A DNA stretch of 64,000 nucleotides, taken from contig CP034975.1 in NCBI GenBank assembly GCA_004026145.2, positions 20,366,191-20,430,190 of the forward strand, in the 5' to 3' direction. This DNA comes from Takifugu bimaculatus (taxonomy: Eukaryota; Chordata; Actinopteri; Tetraodontiformes; Tetraodontidae). How positions within the stretch are numbered: position 1 is the stretch's first letter; each line of letters opens with the position of its first letter. The notes under the pieces were generated by a model. That model was not told the DNA's origin. It searched no databases and saw only the letters and a list, made by a program, of their open reading frames with translations. This document shows, piece after piece, positions 35,194-47,701 of this stretch. Position numbers and translations under genes: made by a program.

Positions 35194-38100
35194 TAGGTTG
35201 TGGGTGCCATGTTGTCCTCACAGGAACAAAATTCACAGAAACATACACATCAGGTATGTCTGTACAGCACTAAACATGTTGCGTACATATTTTAAATATC
35301 TGCTGCTTTCCATGAGCATGCTTTCAACCCTAAACACCACTGCAGGAACTGCTTGTTTACTTTTTTTTTAACTTATTTTGAAGAGCAGCCAAGAAGCAAA
35401 CAGTCTCTGAGTAAACCAAAAACTGCAGGAACTGTTGTTTGGCTCCATTCCTTATAGCTAACATATGTGGCAGCTCAGCCTTTTGCAATGTTTAAAAAAC
35501 AATTTATAAACTAATTGCAAGACTTACTGAGGCATTAAACTTAGAAACTTTACCTTGAAGTACTTGAATATTCAGCTCTATTAATGTGGACGATCTTTTT
35601 GAATTTATTCTGTTTCTTTTTAAGTGAAGTCAGAGCACCTGGTCCCCTTCAGCATCAGCATCAGCTTGAGTCAGAACCACTGCTGTCTTGTATATTCCAT
35701 GCTCATTTAGCTCATTTCTGGTCTATGAATGATAAATGTATGAGAATAACAAAGGAAGGACAAGAAAACAGCAGAGGGGCTTGGACAGAGCTGTGTGATG
35801 ATGAACAAGGCGCTCCACATCTGCATCTGGTTCCTTGACGATGTCGACACAGAATGTTGTGCGAGATGGACAAAATCAACGAAGGGCTGGACACCCGACA
35901 GGTGTAAAATACATTTAAGTTGCATGATTAAATCTTTACTGCTCAGTTTGGGGTAATGAGGATGTTGACAGAGAAAGGTGAACACTTCGGGCAGTGTTTT
36001 CAAATGTTGAGTCCCCTTCTTTTCTTTCGTGCAATTCAGTCTTAATACAAGCAGGTTAATGATGTGTCCAGACTTTACATATGCAGCCGGATAATGTGAA
36101 AAATGTACATGACTTAATCCAAGGAGTTGTGGGGATGTAGCGCGCTGGGGGCGGGGGCTCTTGGCTGTTAGATTTATAGAGAGAAAACAGGCCCAGTGTG
36201 ACAAGTACCTGAAGCTAAGAGCAAGCTAATTCACAAGCCTTAATCACCAGATCGGGAGTTGTAAATTCATACGGTTCCGAACAGGCTGTCGACACAGCAG
36301 TGCACCACAGTGTTTTGTGTGTGTGTGTGTGCGGGATGGCATCACACGCAGAGTGTGTTTGTGTTTGACGCTCAATGTTTGTCTTGTCTTTAAACAAATG
36401 CCTGCCCAACGTTGTGCCTCCAGCTGCCTGCTGCCCGTCCAAGTGCATCTTCACATTCTCTCCCTGTCTTGTCTCTTTTCGTGGGTCCATGTTCAAGCGT
36501 GTGTGGCCCTGCGCTCAATGGCCCGTCGCATTTTCCCCCCGCAGGGTGTGATGGGGGGAAATGACCTTTAATATTCCCGGCTTCTCCCTGAGTCCATATT
36601 AATGTTAGTCTATCAGACATGTAGTCTGGCCTGACGGACAACGCCGCCAATGTTCCCGGGACCTTGGGGTGCAATCAGCGGTGTTGGACCGAGCACCGCT
36701 AACTGTAAGGCTGGGAATTCAAAAACACACAGGCAGCACAGCATCTGCCTACACCTGAACTCGTAAACGCAACAGCTGCCACAGAGGTCATGAAGACAGA
36801 GGTCCGCCTGGCCGGCTGGGTGCTAGAATTCAATTTTGATGATGTTACATCAAGTGTCATTAAACAAGGTGCGCAACTGCTTAAAACCGAGAGTCGAACT
36901 ACCAACATCAATGTCCGTCCACTGGAAAATGTTTCTGTGTTTATTTGTATGAATATTGAGTTTAAATTCAATTAGTATTTCTGGTGAAAGTAAATGCAAA
37001 TAAATGAGACTTTCTGATTGTCCGGCGCAGGCCACTCCATTTTAAAGGCCTAATGTTTGGGGTCTTAAGTGGCCTTTAAATCTGATTTGAGTAATCAGTT
37101 TAGAAATGTGCCTAATCTCACTACCCCATCTTTACCCCGTTTCTGCCAGGAACTGCTCAGATTTGGAGGTGCGTGGCCGCGTTTTGCAGTTATAACTGGG
37201 GTCAGATCAGAGTCCTAGCAAGACAACCACAGCAACAAATGTATTAATACCAGTTACATGTGGGGTTTGCAAATATAGCTAAATAAATGAAGTGAAAAAA
37301 AAAACTTTTTTAAGGGTGAAAAACACAAACAAAATGGAAAACATCACTTGGGAGGTCATTAGTGTATCTGTCACTTCGTGAATTAAGTTGACTGTTGGGT
37401 TCACTTGAGCAGGAATAGAGGTGGTTTCAGAGGTGGAAAACAGCTTTGGTCATTTGAGTAATCTTCGCACAGATCTGGGTCCTTACTCGTTAAGTGCAAG
37501 TTGGGAGTTGCAGTTTGGATGAAGGTTTGTGGAAACAAACTGCTAATGTGCTTTTTATTTGTAGCAGGGAGATCTTATCGAGCTGCGGGGCATAAACTGT
37601 TTGGACTGTTTGGATACATTGCTGCGTTTCAGCCACAAAGTTTCGCGCTCCTCCCGAAGTCTCAGATGCTGAAGCCCTCGTGTCAGCAGCTAACATTTAT
37701 GTGGCCATAAATTTATTCTCAATTTCCATCTAGTTTTCGGTTTGAATTCTTCCAGCTTCAGAGAGAGCGCCCTGGAACAAGTGAAGATGGTTGAAGCTGC
37801 TAGTAAAAAATAGTGCATGTTGACAAAGTAAATATGGCTGAACCCACCAAATTTAGGCCTAATTACCCTGAAAGACAGCCTGGCAAACATGACACATCCA
37901 TCTTTGTTTAGCTTTCAGTCACCTCCATGTTATTAAATATATATATAGGAAAAATAATGTTTCAATTTCAAACTTTGGAGGTTGTGAACACCCATAGCCA
38001 ACAAGTAAACCTTGAATTGACAAAGATAACATAAATCATGTAATTCCCTTAAAATCAACATATCACATGAACATTTTTATTGATCAAACAATCAAGACTT

Positions 38101-40562
38101 AAAATGCCAGTGAGTCAGCTGCGGTTACAAAAGACACTGGCGTCCCCCATCCTTTCTCTTACAGTCCACATCAGAGGTTGTCAGAAAACTGAAACTCATT
38201 TTTATCTTGAATATGTATCATATAAAGCTGATATTTGTTAAACTCAAAGACGGCTTGACAGCATCCTTATCCATGTTCTGGCTCAGACCATTTGGAGAGG
38301 CCCTTCGGTCCAGTGCAGCACAACCGCTGTTTGTGTCTCGTTCTGCTCTTCATTTGTTCAGCACATGCCGTGCGGGGCAGGATTTTTTCAGCTCCCCTTC
38401 GCGTGTTAGCCCTCATGACTCCATCTCTCGCGCGTCAAACGTTCTGACCAGGTGATCCGGCGCGACAGCTGCCGTCAGTCCTCGCTTAGTGTTGCTGTTT
38501 GACTGTCATGGAAACCAGAATGGCACTTGCCGCCACAGCCGCGGCCCCATGCACCATGTGCCTGCGACGACAAGGAGCCGGCGGTTTGTTATGGCGTGCC
38601 GCCACCCTTGGCGAACCACAGGGCCTTCTGTTTGTTTTAACAAGGCCCCCGATGCCTGCCTGTTCGCCTGCAGCCACGGAGGAAAATGAAATGTCAAAGC
38701 TCAGCTGTCACTGGCAGAAAAAACTGAAAGGAAAACGATAACGAAGAGAAGGGCGAGTGTATAAAAGATGCAATCAGCAGAGGGATTAGAAATGTAGATG
38801 AGGAGAGTTGCAAATTGCAAATCTATGTCAAAAGGACAAGTGCAGTCTGTCGGGACTGTGGCAGGGTGGGTCGCTCCTGTTTCCATGACTAATTGAAATC
38901 TTCCACTCGCCCATCAAGTACTTGCTCTGTTCCGATGCCAGTTCTTGTGGGTTTTTTTCTCAGTCCTCTGTCATGTTTCCTCCCTCCCTCTGTCCCATTG
39001 GCACCTTATTGCTGTACTCCTTTACAAGTACATCATGACGACCTGGCTGGTGGTCTTTTTGGGTAATTATAACCACATGTATATCTTGCTCAAGTTATTA
39101 AATCAAGAGTGTGAGCCATCTGAAAAAAAGGGTTTTTTGATGCAAAAACATACATATGTTTACCTACAGACAGGTTATAGTGTGGTGAATAACTTGAGGA
39201 ATGCTAAGTTTAGATTGGGGTCAACACCGGTAGCTGTAAATTCAACCAGAGTGAGAGCTCCTGTCTGGCAGTCAGCTATGGCTCCATAACTGTACACCTT
39301 GTAGGGCAGGGAAGAGGGCCACAGTGGGCCCCTCCATCCCTGTCATGTCCGTGTGCTAAATAATAAATTAAAACACAGCAAAAATAGTAGCTTAGCCAAG
39401 CATAAAGGAGCTTGTTACGGTATCAGGAAGGCAGGAGACGTTTGATTCCATCTAAAATCGACCATAAACTTTAACAAGCTTTTCTGTGTGAGCGAGGGGC
39501 CTTGTGTCTGTGTCAGAGAGCCGGAAGGTGTGCTACATGCTAGCAGCAACAGAGGAGGGGTCCAGTAACGGGTCAGGAGCATAACCATACAGCGAGGGGT
39601 CTATGTAATGCATACCCTGCACAACACAGGCCCACTGGGCCGCAGTTTGACCCCGAATAAGCCACATACTGTATTTATCGCATACTCCAGTCCAACCATG
39701 GCTGTTGTACCAAACATGTCAACCTTGGGTGATTCATATCAGCTGCATATACGTTCCATAGAAATCGGTGATTAATTGTCATTTAATCAGGCTATTAAAG
39801 ACCTGTCAAAGCTATGAGGGCAACCTCTCGCTAAACTGAACACGTGGACCGGGTTGGGTTTCTATAAGTAGGAGACAATTCTCTATTTTCTGAGTTCAGG
39901 GGAGCGCTCGAAGGTTGGAATCCAAACATGAATGACTTGGAAGAAGGCACGACAGCATGAAACACGATTAGGTTTCACCGGCCTACAAAGAAAGGCAACT
40001 ATTTTATTATGCTGCCTGATCAAATTTGATAAATTGAATTAGGTGTCTTTTATCAAGCAGCAGAGATTTGGATTTCACCTCAGAGGGGGCACGGGGGGTT
40101 CTAGTTTGGACTTTGTGTGTGGGTGCGAGATGATGGGAAAATATGAAGAAAAGGACAGTTTATGGGGTGTTTTGGTGTGGTGTGAGTGCTTCCATATGTA
40201 TTTAACAGTGATGTGGCAGTGTGGATGTGATAGGACGCATGAAATATATACTGTGTGTCTCACACAACGTGATAGATTCAGGAAACCTATCTGTGATCAT
40301 GGAATGATGGAAAATTTCAATTTCAATTTACAAAATCATTCTTTTCCTCTGACCTGGCCTCCTGCACAGCGGTCTTGGCTTTCCAACCATCTAAATTTGA
40401 TTTTCAAACAATGATCTGGTTAATCAAGGGCTGCGTTGCGTTTGAGGAACCAGGGGCTCAGAAATTCCCAGGTAACCACTTACAAGCCCGTACAGCTAGC
40501 TTTAGGAAAAACTGGACCAGGTAGCTGAATTCGAGTTAGAAGGTTAGAAAAAAGCATTCCTC
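35194..40562. other. Non-coding sequence with GC-rich patches
   Basis: No gene is supported. A GC- and CpG-richer patch at 38390-38690 has several overlapping frames on both strands, none with a domain. A 10-bp inverted repeat (TTTAAAGGCC and GGCCTTTAAA) lies at 37041-37080. The 165-codon - strand frame at 35707-36204 is unrecognised. A (GT)n tract of about nine units is at 36314-36331. Confidence 0.4.
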
Positions 40563-40591
40563 TCACACACACGCAAACGCACACACGCACG

Positions 40592-40623
<32 letters not shown>

Positions 40624-40639
40624 AACGCACACACACACA
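40563..40639. repeat. Impure (CA)n/(CG)n tract
   Basis: CA units are mixed with CGCA and GCGCGC units, giving alternating purine-pyrimidine sequence over about 75 bp. Such sequence can adopt Z-DNA. The Cys-Val frame on the - strand is an artefact. Confidence 0.9.
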
Positions 40640-41825
40640 GTATGGGCATTTTCAGGGGAGAGTGGTGACTAGTGACAGAGTACTTGCACGTGCCACATTG
40701 TCTGCCAGTCATTCTGGGCTGTGATTGGTCGGCACTACAAGCCCACGCGTGTGTTTGAGTTGTCATGGTGTGGTTAGCGTAGGTCACCACTCACGTACTA
40801 AACGGTGCGTGCCACATTATAAATCAGTGGAAGACGCGGGGAAGGTAAATTAAAACGGTTAAAGAGTGGAGATGGAGTGCGGGTGCGTGAGCATTATTAC
40901 GTGTTGCCGTGGTTTCATGCAGAGGTGTATCATATTCTTGAATTATCCCCCACCCAGCAGGTGGGAGCTGTTCAGACTGAGCTCCTACCTGACCGGAGCA
41001 GACATCAGACGATGGATTCCAGAAGGAAGTTGTCGGGACTACTCCTTCTTTTTTTGTGTTTGACTTTCCTACGCAACTCTCTGGAAAGAATTCCTGCATC
41101 TGTACCTGCCTAACCTCCCGTGTAATGAGGTGAAAGTTTTCTCTGACCCGACTGACGACAGCGTCGTTTAGTCGGGTCAGCGTTGGCTTCGAGCCGGCAA
41201 CACGCACAAGCTGTTTTGCGACGTGCGCACTCGCGTCTGTGTTTTCAGTGTAAACACTGCCCCTCCAATTAATTCCAATTTACATATTCCTGGCTGGAGT
41301 TTCCACGCAGGGCTTTGGGGTGGAGTCGAGGCGCGGAAACGAGACGCCATTTCTGTCGCCACGTCAATTATTTGTTCAGGCCGCTGGTAACTGCCGACGT
41401 GCCGCTATTAATTATGAAATTAGCAAAACAGGTGGAGCTGTGCGGATGGGGCAGAGGTGTTCTCTCCGCGGTTATGACACACATTTACGTTTCCGCTGTG
41501 GTCGACATTTACGGGTAAACAGTCTCCAGATTAGCTGCAGCTTGTTTGCGTTCAGATGACTAATGCATGACACTTGGGCCACAAGCTCCTTGGACAGCCC
41601 ACCTTACTCTGTGTCACCTGCTCCATGGAGGGAGAAAGAGAGGAAGACGAGGAGGGAAAGTGAGGCACAGAAAGAGGGAAGGGTGAGACGGCTGGGAAAA
41701 CAAGAGGGGGAGACAAGCAGGGAAACAAAAACTTTTCCACTTGACCCGGTTTTGTGTTAAAGCTGGTTAATGGAACAGGTCAATCTGGAATGAACTTTGG
41801 AAAAGGCTTAAAAGATGGATGGAAC
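40640..41825. other. Unique sequence including a CNE-like segment
   Basis: No gene is supported. The part at about 41230-41590 is the most CNE-like in the window: no repeats, frequent homeodomain cores (CCAATTAATTCC, CTATTAATTATGAAATTAGC, GACTAATGCATGA) and many CpGs. The following 41615-41735 is almost pure purine on the + strand (AGGGAGAAAGAGAGGAAGAC type). Confidence 0.4.
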
Positions 41826-41892
41826 CATCCATCCATCCCTCCCTCCTTCTCTCCCTCCATCCCTCCAGCCATCCATCATCCATCCATCATCA
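41826..41892. repeat. Degenerate (CCAT)/(CCCT) simple repeat
   Basis: CCATCC units alternate with CCCTCC and CTTCTC variants over about 65 bp. It is an old, impure tract compared with the pure one at 47579. Confidence 0.85.
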
Positions 41893-42480
41893 ACCACTGC
41901 TTAATCCTCATCAGGAGAGTCGGGATTGTTAGACTCATTGGGAGAAACCAAATATAAAACCCACCTCCGGGATTCAAACCACAACTGGGACGCAGGATCT
42001 CAGTTTGAAAAACTATTGTCAGAAAACGAGAATGATTTATCATTTTTGTGTCAGATGATAAACATTATAGCTAATATATTAACTTTGCTTATTAATTAAT
42101 ACATAGACAAACCACAGAGACATATTCCCACATAAGTAGGTGCATATTGAAGGAAACAAACATGCATTTGTTTGTTTTCCCTTACAACATGAGGCTCGCC
42201 GGTAAGAACAACCAAGAAAACTAAATCGAATAACTTCCATAAATTCGACGTGGTTCATCTCTAACCTAATACAGGGAACACTGTGTTTCTTAAGGGCTTC
42301 TTTTCCAAATGTGATTTATTGCTGTTTGGGTAGCAGATTTAGAAGATTCATTCCCAGGAGGACAAATCTTGCATGTAAATAACTAAATCAGGGTAAGCCA
42401 GGAGCTGGCCTTTACTCTGCACTTAAGCAAGAACGAAATAAAGTGATGGTGTCATAGACATCATGTCAATATGAGCCAGA
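41893..42480. other. Non-coding sequence, nothing assigned
   Basis: AT-rich sequence with no gene or named repeat. Confidence 0.5.
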
Positions 42481-42510
42481 AGGAAGAAGAGGAGGAGGAG
42501 GAGGAGGTGG
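42481..42510. repeat. (GGA)n simple repeat
   Basis: About eight GGA units follow AGGAAGAA. A - strand frame through it reads a proline run and is not supported as a gene. Confidence 0.85.
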
Positions 42511-45500
42511 TGAGCAACCCATGAAGTCATGGCCTTCACAGTGAGATCTCAGTTCTCCACAGCAGGATGCAGTCCTGTGGGAACAGAAGACAGCGACTCC
42601 CCGGCTCCACGGCTGACGAGCGCCCGGTGACAGTGATGTTCCACATGTGGCGGTGGACCTCGTCCTCCGCTGCCGCTGCAGGTCAGCAAAAGCCACACTT
42701 GACACAGAGGGACATGGCGACAGCCAACAGAAGCAACTACGGAGGCGCTGACAACCGAAATGATAGTTTCTATTTGGCCTTTACTCTTGTAGGTGAGGGT
42801 GCCCTTTGTTGGCAGGCCGTAAGTCCCGACTAACTATTTCCAAACGCGTCTGTGCGTTCGTGGCACAGAACAGCTTTGACTACCATCCCTCCTGACAGCA
42901 GTCTGTCCCAGGAGGCCTCACACTGATGTAATACTGCTACGTCAGTCTGTTTCCTCTGGTAATGTGGACACCAAAGAGTAACTGAATCACAGGCAAAAGC
43001 CAAAACGAACAGTTCTGTTGCTGTGATAGTCATCAATATGAGCGCGTGTGAATTGGGGGAATGAAAGGACAGAAAAAAGGCAAATTGTTGACAGATGTCA
43101 AGATGAACAACGTGCTACGTGTCAATGTCCAAGCCCGACCATCTGTCATGTGATTATCAACAGCTGTGCTCATATTAATGACCTCAAATTGATTCTTGTC
43201 ACCAATTTAATGTAATTCAGGTTTGTAGATCAGTTGAAATGAAATAAATCATAAAGTGAAAAAGAAAAATGAATTTGATGATGCTATTATTGCAATTGTA
43301 ATTTCACTGGCATTATGGTACATTAACCGGGGGCTGTTGGGAGCAGGAGAGGGCCTCAGTCACAGCACTTCCACAGGAACACCTCTGGTGAAGCCTTTCT
43401 CAAGTGTGGCTCCAAAGGAACTGAGCCTTGAGTGTGTTTAAAGCAAAATTAATGTAGTCAGCGCACGGCAACGTGCTCTCACACTGAGTCATCGTCTTCC
43501 CTCAGAGGCCATATGCCATCGCTCTTGGCCGACCACCAGAGAGGCAGACTGTGTTAAATATGTGAGACCCTCACGGCCACCCTGCCAACCTCAGAAACAC
43601 ACAGCCATGCCCCTTGGTTCAGGGGCACCAAGGGGCTGGTAAAAGACCACCAGTGCCCCATTTATGTGACTGATAGCAGGGCGAACCTTCTGAAAACAGC
43701 CAGCAATTAACAGATCTAATTAAGTGCATATGCATGACTACAAATCCCCGGCCAATTTCTGTGCAAGTGAGAGAATGAGAGAGCATGACATGTTTACCAA
43801 TGTTCCCAGAGCTTCAAAAAAGACGGATGGTTGAGAGCTTTGGACAAAAGTACAATGTAAGATGGACAAACTTCTACCTGCAGTGCCTTGTTCATTAATC
43901 TCCTGCTGAGAGTTTGTTCTATCACAGATACTGCTGTGGGCTGTAATAACAGGCGCTCAAACAAGTGCTCAAACAAGTCCAGTCAGAAAGAAGGTTTCTG
44001 CTTATCATTAAGACAGCACAGTCTGCTGCAGATAACACGCAAACGCCAGTAGGAACAAATCCTCTGAAATATATGTATCTTTGTTCAGTACATTACCTTC
44101 TTCCTTGGTCCCATGGTGTTTTCTTCATGCTAGTTTTGCTATTCTCACTTTAATTTGCCAAATTAAAAGTAGGAAGCTTTGGTTTTTGAGTTCAGAATTC
44201 ATGCTCAGACTTCAGTAGGAAACGTAAAAGATGTTTGCATTAGCATGCCGTATCAGAGTCGGTAAAATAAACTAAACTTGAAGCAGCTTTTATGTGTTAT
44301 ATAAATGAGTGTTTTAGACCACAGTTAAGGCCTGAGAGTCATAGGTCATAATCAGAAATGCCACGACAACCCTTCCAGAAAACAAACCAGGATTTTCATG
44401 CAGGCTTCACATGGTGAGAAGGTTCCCAGCTCAGTTCCAGCCTCCAGATAAAAGCATCTATTTACTGACGCCATGGTACATTTAGTAAATACCAGAGATG
44501 AAACTTTGCAGGAACTAAAATTGATGAATGAATTAAATATAATAATAATTAAATGTAACTATAAGTGGTTAAGAGATATTAGAGGGTCGATCCAATTTGA
44601 AAAAAAGGGTTCTACCTTAACAGTTTACCAACAGTTTGGCTTTTTCTCTTCCACGAGCATGTGTTATTAGACTATTATTTGTGTCTATCTCCATTTCTAG
44701 CTCATTTTCCTCTTGCTTTCGCTCTGAGGTTCCAGTATCAGTTTAAATAAGGCCCCCAGCAAGAACATCAAACAGATGTGTCACCCTCTCCTCAGCTCCT
44801 TGCCTGCTGAGCTTTAATTAAAAAGATTTATTTCTGTCTTCCTGGCACAGGGTGAGAAGGTAAATGCAGGTGAGCGGTGAGGGAAGTCATGTTTTGTCAT
44901 CACTTGAAAGGATGACACATGGGAGGAACTTTCGCTCTCTGAAATAGAGAGTGTGCGACTGAAACTGATGAAAGGAGCGAGGGGGAGTTCGCTCTCCTTT
45001 CATCAGCTGTTCACGAACAGTTTAACTAAGTTCCACAAGAGGGGGCAAAACCCCCATGGGGAGTCTCATAAAGGAGCCAGCAGCCCTAATAAAGCGGTAT
45101 GTTTAATCAGCCTGCTAACTTCTGCTGTTACAGATACACACGCCAAGTTATTATTCAAGCTTTTGATTTCCCTCCTCTGTTCTCTCCTTCACATGTCCTA
45201 TCCTGTCTTTTCGCCCTCCCCGTCTACCTCTGCTGGTGTGTGTTTCATTTAATTTCTCTCTTTAATGAGCCTCATTTCACTGTCAGGAGTCTAATGACTG
45301 TTATTAATTAATCCAACCACTCGTGGTGGGGAAGTTTTTGCTCCAGATAATATGCAGTACCTGTTCTCCCTGAGAAAATAAATTGTGTTGCCTAAAATAA
45401 GCATTTTATACGTTCACATATATATACGTATATATACTTGGGTCTCATTTTGTTGCACGGAAGAGCTGCGGCTGCACGTTCACATTAGAGTGGTTTTTGT

Positions 45501-47578
45501 TCCGAATTATGTATTGAAGATTCAAACACACGCAGGTCTTTGGAACAGCAGATTTGCTAAAAAAAATAAAATAAAATTTAAAAAAAACAGCATTAGGAAA
45601 ATGTCAAGACAATCAATCAAGAAATGTTTCGGGATGAGCAACTGTTCTAAAACTTCTAATACGCTTGTGATAAAAGACCCTCTGAGCTGCAACCAGATGT
45701 CAATATTTACACCAGGAAATATTAGAAAAAAAAAAAAAAGCAACCTGACATGACATGTAATAACATTTCAATTTGATACAAACCATGCAGCTGATGCTGA
45801 GCTAAATGAATCAGAAGAATGGAATGTGCACGCATCCTATCACATCTTGTTCCTGTTTGCAGAGACTTAAGCAATTTGTTTGATTCTGCGCTGCTACCGA
45901 GGTGAGACATGCGATCGTGTCAAACTGTCTCCGATGGGAAGAGCTTGGACACCTCCATGCAGGTTGATTTGTGGGGGCCAGGGGCTTGTGATCGCCTAGG
46001 TTACATGCCTGCTCCCCCATTGCGAGTGGGGGGGCACCATGCTGATTAAAAAGATCGCTTTTCCAAATGTGAATAGATTTATTTTCTCTCTATTCTGTCA
46101 CCCCTGGATGTTTCTGGAGACTTCTGTCTTTGCCTGGTTTAATTTTTAATACTGTTTCCCTGCCCAGTGTTGACAGCCTCAGCAGGCCAGGGTGGTGCGG
46201 CCTCAGCGAATGTGTTTGATTGGTCCCTGACTTACGGACTACGTTCCCAGCATTAGCCAATGGCACTGGCTCAAATGTGGAAAGTGCCGAGCGACAGCAG
46301 CTATCTGGAACATGCTGTGCTCACCTGAAGTTCATGCCGTCAAGGAGGTTTGATGAAAAAAACAGCATTAGATCACTGAGTATGCTTTAGGAATGTAGTT
46401 TTGAAAATAAATGAAACCATCCTGGCAAACGGTCCCCAGCGCTGTCCAAGCAAAGCCCCGAGTAAGACCTGCCCCTGACGTCATACGTCTGCCAATCACA
46501 GCTGAAACCTGCTGCGCTTGCACACGCTGGCCCTCAACACAGGTAAGAACTAGGGCGGCGACGTCATCCTGGCAGGACGCGTCCCTCCCCGTCTGCAACG
46601 GAAAAACCACTCAGGCACTTGCCTTTTGGGTCTCCAGAACAGAGCAGAGGCACGTAGACCTGTTTTTCCTGCCGTGCCTCGTCAGCAAAAACACAAACAT
46701 GACGGAACACAGCTTTGTTGCGTAAATAGCAAAATGGCGCCACGAGGTGTTCCATCCCAAAGACAAACACAGACAAGTCCCAGACTAACTGGGACCTCAC
46801 TGCAGTGCGTGTGTCTGTCCGCACAAATAAGTAAATAAACCAGTGCCATGACAACCGCTGAGTCTTATTCCTGCTTAATCAGTAAGTCAAATCTCGAGAA
46901 CAAACCTCTCAGGATGTACTTTGACATTTGGCAGGTGCACAGAAAGTATATGGTTGTTTTGATTCTTTCAATCGTAAATTATGTTTTTAATTTAAATATA
47001 AACATGCAGCCTCCAAAGCCCCATGAATCACCTTTTGCATTTATAATTATTTTATATTGTTTATATTTATTCTTACTACTTTGCCTGGGTAGCTCTAATT
47101 CAATGTTTTGGAAGCAACAAACTGTTTTTCACTCCACGCACTGGAAACTGCTTGATTTAAAGTTTAATGTGTGAAATTGTGTGACTAAGAAGACGGAAAA
47201 CTGACTCACATGTACGTGCAGCGTCAATGAAAAAGCATCGAGGCTCCGCTGACTGAGGCGGACAGTGAACGGGGGTTAACATGTCACTAGGATGGTAGGA
47301 AATTTATGTGAATACACAAGAAAAATGCAGGGGGAGCTGCTGGACAAGAGTCCAAATCCTGTTGGAGCCAGAGCACCTGAACCTCTGGGTAAGATGTGGA
47401 CAACATTGTATGTGAAAGACAGAAATTGTCCACAGAGATGGGAAATGCCAAAGTGAAGCTAGCTTGGACATGAATAAAAGAGCTAATGTTTGTAATGAGT
47501 GATGGAAACAAATTAACCAACCAGTAGTCATGATCTCATTGCTTTTGTTTCCATTTGCGGCCACTTTCCCGATGTCCT
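42511..47578. other. Non-coding, mostly unique sequence
   Basis: No gene is supported. A TATATATACGTATATATA palindrome lies at 45419-45436 and poly-A tracts at about 45725-45739. The segment 43685-43760 (AGATCTAATTAAGTGCATAT, ATGCAT) and the one at 44795-44850 are CNE-like. Overlapping frames at 46.4-46.8 kb on both strands have no domain. Confidence 0.4.
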
Positions 47579-47701
47579 CCATCCATCCATCCATCCATCC
47601 ATCCATCCATCCATCCATCCATCCATCCATCCATCCATCCATCCATCCATCCATCCATCCATCCATCCATCCATCCATCCATCCATCCATCCATCCATCC
47701 A
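47579..47701. repeat. (CCAT)n microsatellite, about 31 pure units
   Basis: A 123-bp run of CCAT with no interruption. It gives Met-Asp-Gly-Trp or Ile-His-Pro-Ser repeat frames on the two strands, which are artefacts. Its purity suggests recent expansion and probable length polymorphism. Confidence 0.97.

Noticed and set aside
35707..36204. 165-codon - strand frame, longest unexplained in the window apart from LINE sequence
   Set aside because: No domain, low-complexity Ser/His/Pro content, no splice context.
40563..40639. Promoter-like Z-DNA region
   Set aside because: Alternating CA/CG sequence alone is not evidence of a promoter, and no gene lies beside it.
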